The notes below the pieces were generated by a model. That model did not search any database and was not told where the DNA came from. It saw nothing but the letters and a program-made list of their open reading frames with translations. A DNA stretch of 64,000 nucleotides. Origin: Candidatus Aalborgicola danicus. GTDB lineage: Bacteria > Pseudomonadota > Gammaproteobacteria > Burkholderiales > Burkholderiaceae_C. The translations under genes were made by a program, and so were the position numbers. The DNA lies in the NCBI GenBank assembly GCA_016703945.1, contig JADJBC010000060.1:238433-302432 (forward strand), read 5' to 3'. Positions 42,115 through 52,310 of the stretch are shown here, piece by piece (the stretch's first letter is position 1; every line of letters starts with the position of its first letter).

Positions 42115-42726
42115 TCATTTACCAAAGCTCAATTTGGCGTCAGACAGACAATTGTCTTTGGCCACCCCAGACAGTGCATCGCACTTTTCCTTGGCAACCT
42201 TGTATTTCGCGTCGGTTTTGTCAGCAGCGGCTTCGCTGCGGGCTTCGCTGACCTTTTCATTGGCTTTGTTGACCGCTTCGCTGGAGGTCTTCTTGGCATC
42301 TGCGTTGGCTTCGTACGTTTTTTGTTGCAGCTTGGAGTCGGCCTTGCTGGCCGCTTCAACCGCCTTGGCTTCCTTCACACACACGTCCTTGGCATTACCA
42401 GCCTGGTCCTTGCAGCGCAGCTTGGCCACTGTGTATACCGCATCGGCCTTGGCATCGCGGGCATTGCGGTGGGCCTTTGCCGATGGTTTGTAGTTGGCGT
42501 CCAACTCGGCTTTGGCGGTTTTCTCGGTGCCCTTGACTTCAGCCATGCAAATGTCCTTGGCGTTGCCGGCCAGCGAAGCGCATGGAATCTTGCCCGCTTT
42601 GTAGTCAGCAGAGATCTTCTCGCCCGCCATTTTGTATTCTTCTTTGGACATGGTCTGCGCTTGGGCAGCCACACCAAAGGTGAGGCACAGTGCCAGTGCG
42701 AGGAGGTTCAGCGGATGTGATTTCAT
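42115..42726 (-). CDS. Secreted Cys-pair repeat protein
   Basis: This 203-residue secreted protein has a signal peptide ending GVAAQAQT. The mature part contains three repeats: CASLAGNAKDICMAEVKG, CKDQAGNAKDVCVKEAKA and CDALSGVAKDNCLSDAKL. Each pairs two cysteines eleven residues apart (C-x10-C) within a helical, Ala/Lys-rich region, so three disulfide-linked helical hairpins are likely. Similar low-complexity proteins occur in Comamonadaceae, without known role. The start follows a GGAAAA ribosome-binding site upstream on the minus strand. Confidence 0.75.
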   Translation of the reverse strand: MKSHPLNLLALALCLTFGVAAQAQTMSKEEYKMAGEKISADYKAGKIPCASLAGNAKDICMAEVKGTEKTAKAELDANYKPSAKAHRNARDAKADAVYTVAKLRCKDQAGNAKDVCVKEAKAVEAASKADSKLQQKTYEANADAKKTSSEAVNKANEKVSEARSEAAADKTDAKYKVAKEKCDALSGVAKDNCLSDAKLSFGK

Positions 42727-42831
42727 ATGTTTTCCTTGGTTTGTTGGTAGGAGTTGGAGATAACAGTCACCAGTTGGATGTTCGGCTGCCTGGCCCGCCG
42801 CGTCGGTGCGGCAGTGCACACAGCGAGCCCC

Positions 42832-43335
42832 TTACGCCGCCGCAATCAGGCAGTCGGCACTGGCAGCATGCAAGACAGCGTTGGTCCGCGTCTCCAGTGA
42901 ATTGGCTGGCGTACAACCCTCCAGCCAAGGGTTGGGTTGGGTAAACCACAGCGCTATTTCCCAGGGGCTAAAAACCGGATTCAGAATGGCCAGCACCGGC
43001 TGCAATCCGGCGTGTGGTGCCATGTGCACCCGATTAAATTGGAACAGCGGAAGCCAGACCTTCGATTGCCAGTCAAAACTGATGACTTCGCGTTTGACAA
43101 TCCATCGGGCCAGGGTCGCCACATCGCTGCCGTTTTGCGCCCTATAGACCGTGAATATTTCCTGTGCCCGTGCCAGCCCGCCGCTGGAGCGGTAGGCATC
43201 CAGCATGCCCATGAACAGGCGGTCCATCTGGCTTTCCTGAGTGACCGGCTGCTGGCTTGGGTCTGCATCCAATGGCTGGGCAATAGTGGCAGCGAACGGT
43301 CTCGCCAGTGGGGGGTAAAACGCGGCGTTTAGCAT
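42832..43335 (-). CDS. MbcA/ParS/Xre antitoxin-like protein
   Basis: This 167-residue protein has a C-terminal segment LFQFNRVHMAPHAGLQPVLAILNPVFSPWEIALWFTQPNPWLEGCTPANSL. This resembles the toxin-binding domain of MbcA/ParS/Xre antitoxins (DUF2384), with the Trp and Pro pattern of PNPWLxGxxP. The N-terminal part is not clearly an HTH. No RES-domain toxin gene is nearby. The similarity is by motif only, so it could also be a stand-alone relative. It stands alone on the minus strand before the 43.5 kb plus-strand genes. Confidence 0.6.
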   Translation of the reverse strand: MLNAAFYPPLARPFAATIAQPLDADPSQQPVTQESQMDRLFMGMLDAYRSSGGLARAQEIFTVYRAQNGSDVATLARWIVKREVISFDWQSKVWLPLFQFNRVHMAPHAGLQPVLAILNPVFSPWEIALWFTQPNPWLEGCTPANSLETRTNAVLHAASADCLIAAA

Positions 43336-43567
43336 GGGGTTTCCAGTGGATTTGACTCAGCCCTACGGTAGACCCACCCTTGCGCCTGGGTCTGTGCGAT
43401 TGCGAACGCATGCTCTCCGCGAGGTGCTCTCAAATGAACGCCTAGAGACTGGGCAGAACGCTCTACCGCCCCGGTTCTCAGGTGACTTAGAGGACGGCCA
43501 CCCTAAGTTGGGTAACGAACAGAGTTCTCGCGGGCCTTCAAGAATACTTGCGTGAATGGAGCCCTCT

Positions 43568-43810
43568 ATGAAAACATCTGCGTTGACCCCCAAGTCCTGG
43601 GCTACGTCTTCTTTGGGCGCAGCCGTCGATACTTCATCTCTGGATATGGTCGCTCTGGGCGATCATCTGGGCCAGTGCAACACCGCCCGCGGGCATTGGT
43701 TCGCCCTGCATTGCGCGGCACAGACCATGCACGGATTTATCGCATCGCGTTTGGTCACCAGCCTGTTCGCGGCGGCTCTGCTGATAGGGTTTGCCAGCCT
43801 GGTGTTGTAG
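43568..43810 (+). CDS. Small hypothetical protein with C-terminal membrane span
   Basis: This 80-residue protein starts MKTSALTPKSWATSSLGAAV; GGAG lies six bases upstream of the ATG at 43568. It ends with a single membrane segment, LVTSLFAAALLIGFASLVL. Two His residues and two Cys occur before it (HLGQCNTARGHWFALHCAAQTMH). No family was recognised. It ends 3 bases before the giant glucan-synthase gene and may be its small partner or leader. Confidence 0.55.
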   Translation: MKTSALTPKSWATSSLGAAVDTSSLDMVALGDHLGQCNTARGHWFALHCAAQTMHGFIASRLVTSLFAAALLIGFASLVL

Positions 43811-43813
43811 GCC

Positions 43814-46800
43814 ATGGCGGAGAACGGGTTATGCCGCCGATTACCGGATGCCAGCCCGACCTTGTGCGCGTTGCTGGACGCCTCGCGCGGCCCAATTTTG
43901 GCACCCATCCGCGCCGAAATTTTTGGTGTGCAACGCTTTTGCCAGCATGCGCGCAGCTTGGGCCAAACCCACCGTGCCGAGTCCATGCCTTTGTGGGCCG
44001 CAACCTTCTTTCCCCATTTAAAGAGCAATATGGTTGTGCTGCGGGAAGCGCACAAGTACATTGGCCTGCAGGCTTCGACCGGTTACGACATCAGCCCCGC
44101 CGCAGAGTGGCTGCTGGACAATTTCCACACCATTGAAGCGCAACTCAAGGAGATCCACGACGGGCTGCCACGCAGCTACTTTCGCTCTTTGCCGATGTTG
44201 ATGGACGCACCCCTGGCTGGCCTGCCCCGCATTTATGGCATCGCCTGGGCTTTTGTGGCGCACACCGATGGCGCCTTCGACGAAGAATTGCTGGTCCAGT
44301 TTCTGATGGCGTACCAGGAAACCCGCGAACTCAAACTGAGCGAAATATGGGCCCTGCCCACCACACTGCGTGTGGTGCTGGTGGAGAACCTGCGCCGCCT
44401 TGCTGAGCGGGTGGCCACCAGCAAGGCCGCGCGCGAGGTCGCCAATCTGTGTTTTGACCGCATTGAGTCCTACGACATCGACGCGCTCAACCATGTGTTG
44501 GCCCTGCTGACAAAGCGCGGCGTGGGTCAGGTTTTTCTGACCCAGATGACCCAGCGTCTGCAAGACCGCAAGGTCAGCGGAGACGACATCAGCCAGCTTT
44601 CTGTTCAGGATTGGCTGCGCACCTCCCTGCCCGAACTTGGGTCCATGCAAAGCCAGCAAGGCGCCGACCAGGCTGCCGACAACCTGAGCGTCAGCAACGC
44701 TGTGAGCTCGCTGCGTGCCGTGGGGGATGCCAATTGGCCCGACATCGTGGCGCGCACCAGTAGCTTGATGCGTTTGATGCTGACCTCCCACCTGTTTGCC
44801 GCGGAGGACGCAGCCACCCAGGATCAGACCCTGCATGCGATCGAGCGTTTGTCCAAACGCAGCCGTTTGAGTGAAGTGGTGGTTGCCACCACGCTGCTGG
44901 ACTTGATGCAGCCCTCAGAGGCTAGCGCCAGCGAGACCACCGTTGCCCACCACTGGCTGCGTGGCAAGGGCCTGCCCGCGCTGTTGGTCCGTTTGAATGT
45001 GCGGCCGCAATGGGGGCTAAGTGGGTCCGGGTGGACGGCGCGCCTGGTACTGCCAACCTATCTGGGCCTGTTGCTGGGCGCACTGTTTTTGATCGTCTGG
45101 TGGCTGATGCTTCGACCGGCCGCCCCATTTGCCGACTCTCCCTACCCGTGGCTCCATGGGGTGGCGTTGCTGGCCCTGGTCTTTCCGGTGTCGGAGGCCC
45201 TGGTGGCGGTGCTCAACCGTTTGATCAGTGAGTCCGCGAGACCCCGGCGTTTGCCCAGGCTGGCCTTCGCTGACGGCATTCCTCCGGAGCATCGCGTCAT
45301 CGTGGTGATTCCCGGTATGTTGACCAGTGCGGCGTCTGTCGCCGATCTGGCCCACCGTCTGGAACTGCACTACCTTGCCAATCCCGAGCCGCAGGCCCAG
45401 TTTGCTCTGCTGACCGATTGGGCCGATGCCCCGACGGTGCGTCTGCCCGGTGATGCGCCGCTGCTGGCCGCAGCACAACGGCACATCGATGCACTCAATA
45501 CGCAGCACCCCGTGGCGAGCAACCTCAGCAACGACCCACCGCGGTTTATTGTGCTGCACCGCGAGCGGGTGTTCAGCGACAGCGAACAATGCTGGATCGG
45601 CTGGGAGCGCAAACGCGGCAAACTGGAGCGGCTCATTGAAGCCCTGGCGACTGGGGTTCAAACGGCCTTCATCGATCTGGGCCCGGCCTCCCGCCTAGCC
45701 GGGGGTGCCCAGTATGTAGTGACGCTGGACAGCGATACCCAATTGCCACCCGGGCGACTGCGCGAACTGGTGGGCGTGGCAGCCCACCCACACAACCAGC
45801 CCCGTTTCGACGCCAGTCGTCGCACCGTGGTCAGTGGCTACGGCATCCTGCAGCCGCGCATCGTGACGCCCCTGCCGCCCACCAACAGTGTCACCTTATT
45901 CCACTGGATGTTTGCCGGCCAGTGTGGTCTGGACCCCTACAGCACGGCCAGCTCCGAGGTCTACCAGGATTTGTTCCATGAAGGCAGCTTCACCGGCAAA
46001 GGCCTGCTCAACGTCCACGCCATGCACACCGTGCTCCTGGGGCGCCTGCCCGAGAACCAGATTCTGAGCCACGACCTGCTGGAAGGCGCTATCGCCCGCT
46101 GTGCCGCCGTGTCCGATATTCCGGTCATTGAAGAAGCGCCGTTTCATGCCGATGTGGCCGCTTCGCGTGTGCACCGCTGGACGCGTGGCGACTGGCAACT
46201 GCTGCCCCTTCTGGGTCCGTCACTGCGCAGCGAGCCACAGTTTGCAATGCGCGGCATCAACCGCTGGAAGATGTTTGACAACCTGCGCCGCTCCCTGGTG
46301 GCACCCATGTCGCTGGCCGTTGTGCTGCTGTCGCTGGCCGGGGTGGGGGTCACCCCGTTGATGGCGCTGGCCTTGGTGTTGGCCGCGTTCAGCGCCGGGC
46401 CTCTGCTGGGTGCACTGGCTGGTTTTTCCCCCAGCCGTGCCGACTTTGCCAAACGCCGCTTCCTGCGCGAGGCCGCAACCGAGCTGGCACGGGTCCTGTG
46501 GGGCGGGCTGTGGCACCTGGCGCAGTTGTTGCAGACGGCGCTGATGTCGCTTGATGCGATCACGCGCGCGCTTTATCGCACCCTGGTCAGCCGACGCAAG
46601 CTCCTGCAGTGGACCACTGCAGCCACGGCCCAAGCCCAGGCCCGCACCCGGCTGCTGGACGTACTCCGACTGCACCGCCGGCAACCGGTTGCCGCGTTCA
46701 CGCTGATGGCGGTTTTGCTGGCTTTGGGCACGCCCCATGCGGGTCTCGCCATCGTGCTGTGTTTGTTGTGGGCGGCCTCACCGTTGTGGACCTGGTGGGT

Positions 46801-49800
46801 CAGTCGGCCCTGCCCAGTCTCTCAGGACGCCAAGCTGTCGGTCACGGAGCGCGCCTACCTGGAGGGCATTGCGCACGACACCTGGCGTTTTTTCCGCCAA
46901 TGTGTGGGGGCCCAGGAACGCCATTTGCCGCCCGACAACCTGCAGCTCACGCCCTATGCCATGGTGGCGCACCGCACCTCACCCACCAACATCGGCATGT
47001 ATTTGCTCAGCGTCACCTGTGCGCGGCAGTTTGGCTGGATTGGTACACAAGACGTCTTGACCCGGCTCGAAGCCACTCTGGCCACGCTGCACACCCTGCA
47101 GCGCCACCGCGGCCACTTCCTGAACTGGTACGACACCCAAACCGGCGCACCGCTGTTGCCCATGTACGTGTCCACCGTGGACAGTGGCAATCTGGTGGGG
47201 CATTTGCTGACGGTGGCCCAGGCCTGTCTGGAACTGGCCCACGGGCCACTTGACGTTCACCCCGCACAGCGGGCTCTGGCCGCCCTGCGCCAGCGCATGG
47301 CGCCCCTGTTGGCGGCGCGCGCCCAACTCTCATCTCCGCAGCGGCGCGTGTTGCGGGGCCTGCTGGCAGACCACCGCGCTACCACCCATTCCCTGGAACG
47401 GGATGTGCTGGCCCAACGCGGGGCTGATAGCCAGGACCGGGCGGCTGCCGAGGCATTGGCCGGCGACCGATTGCGAGCCCTGGCGCACGCCTTCACTGCG
47501 ATGGCGTGGCAGGCCGATTTCAGCTTCTTGTACCACCGCAAGCGTCACCTGTTTCATATTGGTTACCGTGTTGCGGACCAGCACCTTGACGCAGGGTTTT
47601 ATGACTTGCTGGCCTCCGAGTCCCGCTTGACCAGCGTGTTGGCCATCGCCAAAGGCGACGTGCCGGTGCGGCATTGGGCGTCCCTTGGGCGGCCGTTTTT
47701 TGCCGACGGTTTCAGCGTCGGCCTGCGGTCCTGGACCGGTTCCATGTTCGAGTACCTGATGCCCACCCTGGTGCTGTACGAGCCGCCGGGCAGCGTGTTG
47801 CGTGCGGCCTGCCACGCCGCCTTGCATGAACAAGTGGCCTATGCCAAAGGCCAGGGCGTGCCCTGGGGCATTTCCGAGTCGGCCTACGCCGCGGCTGACG
47901 CCTCACTGGCCTACCAGTACGCGCCCCAGGGTGCCCCGCGCCTGGCCTTGCGCCGCACCCCGCCCGACGAACTGGTGGTGGCACCCTACGCCACGGCTCT
48001 GGGCGCCCTGGTGTCACCGCGCTGCGCGGTCGACAACTTCCGTTTGCTGGAAAGCCTGGGCGCACGTGGCCCGTACGGGTTTGTGGAGGCGCTGGACTAC
48101 ACCGCCGCACGCCGCATCAGCGGGCAGCCATTCGCCATCGTGGATACCGTCATGGCCCACCACCAGGGCATGAGCATTGCAGCCCTGGCCAACGTCTTGT
48201 TGGGTGACCCGGTTCAGCGCTGGGGCATGGCCAATGCCCCGATTGAAGCGGTGGCGTCCCTGTTGCACGAGCGCCTGCCGCGCGAGGTGTCCCTGCTCAA
48301 CACTCCGCCGCCAGCGGCACAAGCCAGTTCACAGCAACGCCGTCGGGTACCCACCTTGCTGCGTGAAGTGATTCCCGGCACCCAGGCGCTCGACCCCAGC
48401 CACGTGTTGTCCAATGGACGTTACAGCGTGTGCTTGCGGGCCAACGGGGCCGGTTGGAGCCGCTGGGGCCAGGTGGGCATCACCCGCCAGCGCGACGACG
48501 CCCTGCGCGATGCACTGGGCAGTTTTTTCTACCTGCGCTGGAATACGCAGCACCACCCGGTCTCGCTGACCCAGCACCCGGCGCCGGATGCAAACGCCCG
48601 TTACACAGCGGTATTCCACGCCGACCGCGTGAGTTTTGACGCGACGTGGCCCAACCTGAAGGCCCACACCACGGTCTGGGTCAGCCCGGAGGATGACATT
48701 GAGTTGCGCACCGTGGAGTTGCTCAACCTGGATGGCCAGACGCTGGATCTGGAGCTGATATCGGCCTTTGATGTCACGCTGACGGAGCGTTTAGCCGATG
48801 AAGCACACCCGGCCTTCACCAATCTGTTTGTGCGTGCCCAGTGGCTGGCGGCGCAACAGGCCTTGTTGTTCGAGCGCAAGCCGCGCCTGGCGACCGAAAA
48901 CACGCTCAAAGCCGTTCACTTCCTGGCCACCACGGACGAGCGCATCGTCGGTACCCGGATCCAGACCGACCGGCAGCGCTGGCTGGGCCGCAACCATGGC
49001 ACGGCACAACCCGCCGCCGCCCTGGATGCGGTGCCCAGTGGCCCGTCTGGAGACCATCAGGTGCTCCGCACGGGTCTGGACCCGGTATGTGTGCTGGCGG
49101 TGCAACTGCGCATCCCACCACACGGACGCCTGGCACTGACCTTTGCCACGGCGGTCGCTGACCACGAGACAACCTTGCACGCCGTGATCGACAAATACCG
49201 CCAACACACCAATGTCGAACGGGCCTCCCTGATGTCCGCCACGCTGATGGGTATCCGCCTGCGTTCGTTGCGCATCAGTGCCGCCAGTTTTTCTGCCATG
49301 CAAACCATGTCCACCGGGCTGTTGCTGAGCATGAGCCGCCCGGCCCTGCGCGGTGCCAAGACCCGGCCACCGCTGTCCGAGGTCTGTGATCGCCGTTTGT
49401 TATGGCGTTTTGGCATCTCGGGGGACCGGGCGTTGATCCTGGTCTCGGCCTGGGACGTGCACGGCCTGGGTTTGATCCGTGCCATGGCCCAGGCGCTCAC
49501 ACTGTGGGCCTGGGGCGGCGTTGCCTGTGATCTGGTGATTGTCAATTCGGAGCCTATTTCTTACTCCATGCTGCTGCAAAGCGAAATTGCGGCACTGCGC
49601 GAACGCCATGTCAACGATACGGCCGCCCACCCTGGCGGCGCTGTCACCGGCTTTCATGTTTTGCGCGGCGATGATCTCTCGACCGACGAGATGAGCACCC
49701 TGAAGGCCTTGGCGCGGGTGCGCATCCACGCCGATGGCCGCCCGCTGGACCACCACGTGCAGGAATGGATGGCCCTGCACGAACAGGCTCAAGACGAACG

Positions 49801-52294
49801 CCAAAACCACGCCATCGTGCCGGTGCCGTGCCATGGCACGGTGGGTGACAGCACCGTGGGCACACCGAAGGGGGAGTTTGTCGGCGCCACACAAGCCTTT
49901 CATTTTGACGTCAGTGACCAGCTGCGTCCCGCACGCCCCTGGATCAACGTCTTGTCCAACCCACGTTTTGGCACCCAGGTGTCGGAGGCTGGCAGCGGCT
50001 ACACCTGGGCGGTCAATAGCCGGCTGAACCAGCTCACCGCCTGGTCCAATGACCCGGTCGCCGATCCGCCCGCCGAATGGTTGTTATTGCAGGACTGCAA
50101 GACGCAAGACACCTGGTCGGCCACGCCCAATGCGTGGTCTGCACCGGGCGAGCGCTACCACGTGGCGCACGAACAGGGTGTGACCGTGATCAGCCATCGC
50201 CGCGGCCGGCTGGAGGTCAGTGTCAGCTGGTGTGTCGACGTGGAAACCTCGGTCAAGCAAATCAGCATCACGCTGCGCAACCTTGGCCACAAACCGCTGC
50301 ACATGCGCCTGGTGGGCCTGGCCGAATGGATGATGGGCGCCAACCGGTCGGACCGCAGCACGGTGCGCACGGCCAGCTACACGCTGCCCATGGCGCGGGG
50401 CCAACTGCAGGTTTTGACGGCGACCCAGATGGACCGGTCCGCTGGATTTGGCGCGGGCACCGCCTTTTTGTGTGCCCCCAACGCAGTGGAAGAGCTGGGC
50501 GACTGGACCTGTGACCGCCGGGAGTGTTTTGACGCGGCCGGGCAACTGGTGGTCCCGGCGCACTTCGGTCAGCGCAGCGGTTCGGGCCTGGACCCCTGCG
50601 CGGCGCTGGGCTTGCGCCTGGATGTGATGCCCGGTGAATCGGTCGAGCGCAGTTTCCTGCTGGGGTATGCCAACGACGCCCCGGCCGCCCTGCAATTGGC
50701 GTCGGCGGCAGCTGCGGTGGCAGGCGCGCAGCGCGTGCAGCAGGTCCGGGACTACTGGAACCAACTGCTGGGCACAGTGACCGTCAAGACGCCGGACCCC
50801 CTGTTCGATGCCATGGTCAACCGCTGGTTGTTGTACCAGGCCGTGAGTTGCCGTTTGTGGGCCAAGGCCGGTTTCTACCAGGCCGGGGGCGCCACCGGTT
50901 ACCGGGACCAATTGCAAGATGCCATGGCCCTGGTGTGGACCGCGCCGCAGATGTTGCGCCAGCAAATCGTGCTGTGTGCGTCACGCCAGTTTGAAGCCGG
51001 TGACGTGCAACACTGGTGGCACGCGCCGCTGGGTGCTGGCGTGCGCACCCACTTCTCGGACGACCTGCTGTGGCTGGCCAGTGCCACCGCCCACTACCTG
51101 CGCGCGACCGGCGACATCGGCTTGCTGGACGAGCGCATCCCGTTTCTGGAAGGCATGGAAATTCCCCCCGGTGCCGAGGACGCCTACTTCACCCCGACGG
51201 TCAGCGCCCGGCAGGCCACGCTGTACGAACACGTTGCACTGGCGATGGACCGCAGCCTGCGTGTCGGTGTGCATGGCCTGCCGCTGATGGGCAGCGGCGA
51301 CTGGAATGACGGCATGAACCGCGTCGGCATAGAAGGGCGCGGCGAGTCGGTCTGGCTGGGCTGGTTCTTGTGCCAGTTGGTGACCGAGCTGTCACCGCTG
51401 GCCCGCGCGCGTGGCGACCTGGCGCGCGTCACCGCATGGGACGATGCTGCCGTTGGCTGGAAGGCCGCGCTCAACGGTCCCGCATGGGATGGGCAATGGT
51501 TCAAGCGGGCCTTTTTTGATGACGGCCAGCCGTTGGGCTCCCAGGCCAATGCCGAGGCCCACATCGACCTGATCGCCCAGGCCTGGGCGGTGTTGTCCCA
51601 CGCCGCCACACCCGATAAACAAGGCCTGGCTTTGCAGGCCATGGACGCTTTGCTGGTGGAGCCGGAAATGGGCCTCATCAAATTGCTGGACCCGCCGCTG
51701 CAACACGCGCAGCCCAGTGCCGGCTACATCCAGGCCTACCCGCCCGGTGTGCGCGAAAACGGGGGCCAATACGCCCATGCCGGTGTCTGGGCCCTGATGG
51801 CCGTGGCCGACTACGCACGCAACAACCCGCAAGCCCTGAGCCACAAGGACGATGTTTACCGCTACTTCACCTACCTGAGCCCGGCGCACCGCGCCAAACA
51901 TGTCACCCGTGGCCCGCGGCTGGGTACTGAACCCTATGTCATAACAGCCGACATCTACACCCAGCCGCCCTATGTCGAGCGTAAGGACTGGAGCTGGTAC
52001 ACAAATGCCGCCGCCTGGATGCACCAAAGCGCCATCGAGTCGGTCTTTGGGCTGCAATGGGGTGCGCAGGAGCTGTTTTTTCAGCCCTGCCTACCATCCC
52101 ACTGGTACCAGGCCAAAATCACACTAATCCATGCCGGGCGCAGCATGCACTTTGTGCTGGTCAACGACAGCCTGGTCAATGCCCTGCTGGCCACCGGCCT
52201 GCCGGCCAGCCAGGCGCTGACCGTCGGCCAGGCCTTGCGGTGGACCACTTTGCCGCACCGCAGTTCTTTTGTGCTGGCACTGCAAACCACTTGA
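43814..52294 (+). CDS. Cyclic beta-1,2-glucan synthase-like protein (NdvB/ChvB type)
   Basis: This is a 2826-residue multi-domain membrane enzyme. The N-terminal 400 residues are polar and are followed by two membrane spans (residues 412-470). A glycosyltransferase domain (about 490-800) contains the DSD motif YVVTLDSDTQLPPG. More spans follow near 830-870 and 960-995. A glucoamylase-like domain around 1200-1470 includes FADGFSVGLRSWTGSMFEYLMP and FAIVDTVMAHHQGMS. The C-terminal GH94 phosphorylase half ends near residue 2800 with GSGDWNDGMNRVG and ITADIYTQPPYVERKDWSWYTNAAAWMHQSA. Such proteins build and cyclise beta-1,2-glucans exported to the periplasm for osmotic adaptation. The size is as expected for NdvB. 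It is translationally close to a YihY-like gene. Confidence 0.9.
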   Translation: MAENGLCRRLPDASPTLCALLDASRGPILAPIRAEIFGVQRFCQHARSLGQTHRAESMPLWAATFFPHLKSNMVVLREAHKYIGLQASTGYDISPAAEWLLDNFHTIEAQLKEIHDGLPRSYFRSLPMLMDAPLAGLPRIYGIAWAFVAHTDGAFDEELLVQFLMAYQETRELKLSEIWALPTTLRVVLVENLRRLAERVATSKAAREVANLCFDRIESYDIDALNHVLALLTKRGVGQVFLTQMTQRLQDRKVSGDDISQLSVQDWLRTSLPELGSMQSQQGADQAADNLSVSNAVSSLRAVGDANWPDIVARTSSLMRLMLTSHLFAAEDAATQDQTLHAIERLSKRSRLSEVVVATTLLDLMQPSEASASETTVAHHWLRGKGLPALLVRLNVRPQWGLSGSGWTARLVLPTYLGLLLGALFLIVWWLMLRPAAPFADSPYPWLHGVALLALVFPVSEALVAVLNRLISESARPRRLPRLAFADGIPPEHRVIVVIPGMLTSAASVADLAHRLELHYLANPEPQAQFALLTDWADAPTVRLPGDAPLLAAAQRHIDALNTQHPVASNLSNDPPRFIVLHRERVFSDSEQCWIGWERKRGKLERLIEALATGVQTAFIDLGPASRLAGGAQYVVTLDSDTQLPPGRLRELVGVAAHPHNQPRFDASRRTVVSGYGILQPRIVTPLPPTNSVTLFHWMFAGQCGLDPYSTASSEVYQDLFHEGSFTGKGLLNVHAMHTVLLGRLPENQILSHDLLEGAIARCAAVSDIPVIEEAPFHADVAASRVHRWTRGDWQLLPLLGPSLRSEPQFAMRGINRWKMFDNLRRSLVAPMSLAVVLLSLAGVGVTPLMALALVLAAFSAGPLLGALAGFSPSRADFAKRRFLREAATELARVLWGGLWHLAQLLQTALMSLDAITRALYRTLVSRRKLLQWTTAATAQAQARTRLLDVLRLHRRQPVAAFTLMAVLLALGTPHAGLAIVLCLLWAASPLWTWWVSRPCPVSQDAKLSVTERAYLEGIAHDTWRFFRQCVGAQERHLPPDNLQLTPYAMVAHRTSPTNIGMYLLSVTCARQFGWIGTQDVLTRLEATLATLHTLQRHRGHFLNWYDTQTGAPLLPMYVSTVDSGNLVGHLLTVAQACLELAHGPLDVHPAQRALAALRQRMAPLLAARAQLSSPQRRVLRGLLADHRATTHSLERDVLAQRGADSQDRAAAEALAGDRLRALAHAFTAMAWQADFSFLYHRKRHLFHIGYRVADQHLDAGFYDLLASESRLTSVLAIAKGDVPVRHWASLGRPFFADGFSVGLRSWTGSMFEYLMPTLVLYEPPGSVLRAACHAALHEQVAYAKGQGVPWGISESAYAAADASLAYQYAPQGAPRLALRRTPPDELVVAPYATALGALVSPRCAVDNFRLLESLGARGPYGFVEALDYTAARRISGQPFAIVDTVMAHHQGMSIAALANVLLGDPVQRWGMANAPIEAVASLLHERLPREVSLLNTPPPAAQASSQQRRRVPTLLREVIPGTQALDPSHVLSNGRYSVCLRANGAGWSRWGQVGITRQRDDALRDALGSFFYLRWNTQHHPVSLTQHPAPDANARYTAVFHADRVSFDATWPNLKAHTTVWVSPEDDIELRTVELLNLDGQTLDLELISAFDVTLTERLADEAHPAFTNLFVRAQWLAAQQALLFERKPRLATENTLKAVHFLATTDERIVGTRIQTDRQRWLGRNHGTAQPAAALDAVPSGPSGDHQVLRTGLDPVCVLAVQLRIPPHGRLALTFATAVADHETTLHAVIDKYRQHTNVERASLMSATLMGIRLRSLRISAASFSAMQTMSTGLLLSMSRPALRGAKTRPPLSEVCDRRLLWRFGISGDRALILVSAWDVHGLGLIRAMAQALTLWAWGGVACDLVIVNSEPISYSMLLQSEIAALRERHVNDTAAHPGGAVTGFHVLRGDDLSTDEMSTLKALARVRIHADGRPLDHHVQEWMALHEQAQDERQNHAIVPVPCHGTVGDSTVGTPKGEFVGATQAFHFDVSDQLRPARPWINVLSNPRFGTQVSEAGSGYTWAVNSRLNQLTAWSNDPVADPPAEWLLLQDCKTQDTWSATPNAWSAPGERYHVAHEQGVTVISHRRGRLEVSVSWCVDVETSVKQISITLRNLGHKPLHMRLVGLAEWMMGANRSDRSTVRTASYTLPMARGQLQVLTATQMDRSAGFGAGTAFLCAPNAVEELGDWTCDRRECFDAAGQLVVPAHFGQRSGSGLDPCAALGLRLDVMPGESVERSFLLGYANDAPAALQLASAAAAVAGAQRVQQVRDYWNQLLGTVTVKTPDPLFDAMVNRWLLYQAVSCRLWAKAGFYQAGGATGYRDQLQDAMALVWTAPQMLRQQIVLCASRQFEAGDVQHWWHAPLGAGVRTHFSDDLLWLASATAHYLRATGDIGLLDERIPFLEGMEIPPGAEDAYFTPTVSARQATLYEHVALAMDRSLRVGVHGLPLMGSGDWNDGMNRVGIEGRGESVWLGWFLCQLVTELSPLARARGDLARVTAWDDAAVGWKAALNGPAWDGQWFKRAFFDDGQPLGSQANAEAHIDLIAQAWAVLSHAATPDKQGLALQAMDALLVEPEMGLIKLLDPPLQHAQPSAGYIQAYPPGVRENGGQYAHAGVWALMAVADYARNNPQALSHKDDVYRYFTYLSPAHRAKHVTRGPRLGTEPYVITADIYTQPPYVERKDWSWYTNAAAWMHQSAIESVFGLQWGAQELFFQPCLPSHWYQAKITLIHAGRSMHFVLVNDSLVNALLATGLPASQALTVGQALRWTTLPHRSSFVLALQTT

Positions 52295-52310
52295 CTTTCA
52301 GGAGTTGTGT

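Noticed and set aside
50084..50965. Antisense frame of 293 codons in the glucan-synthase gene
   Set aside because: It lies entirely inside a confident gene and shows no family features.
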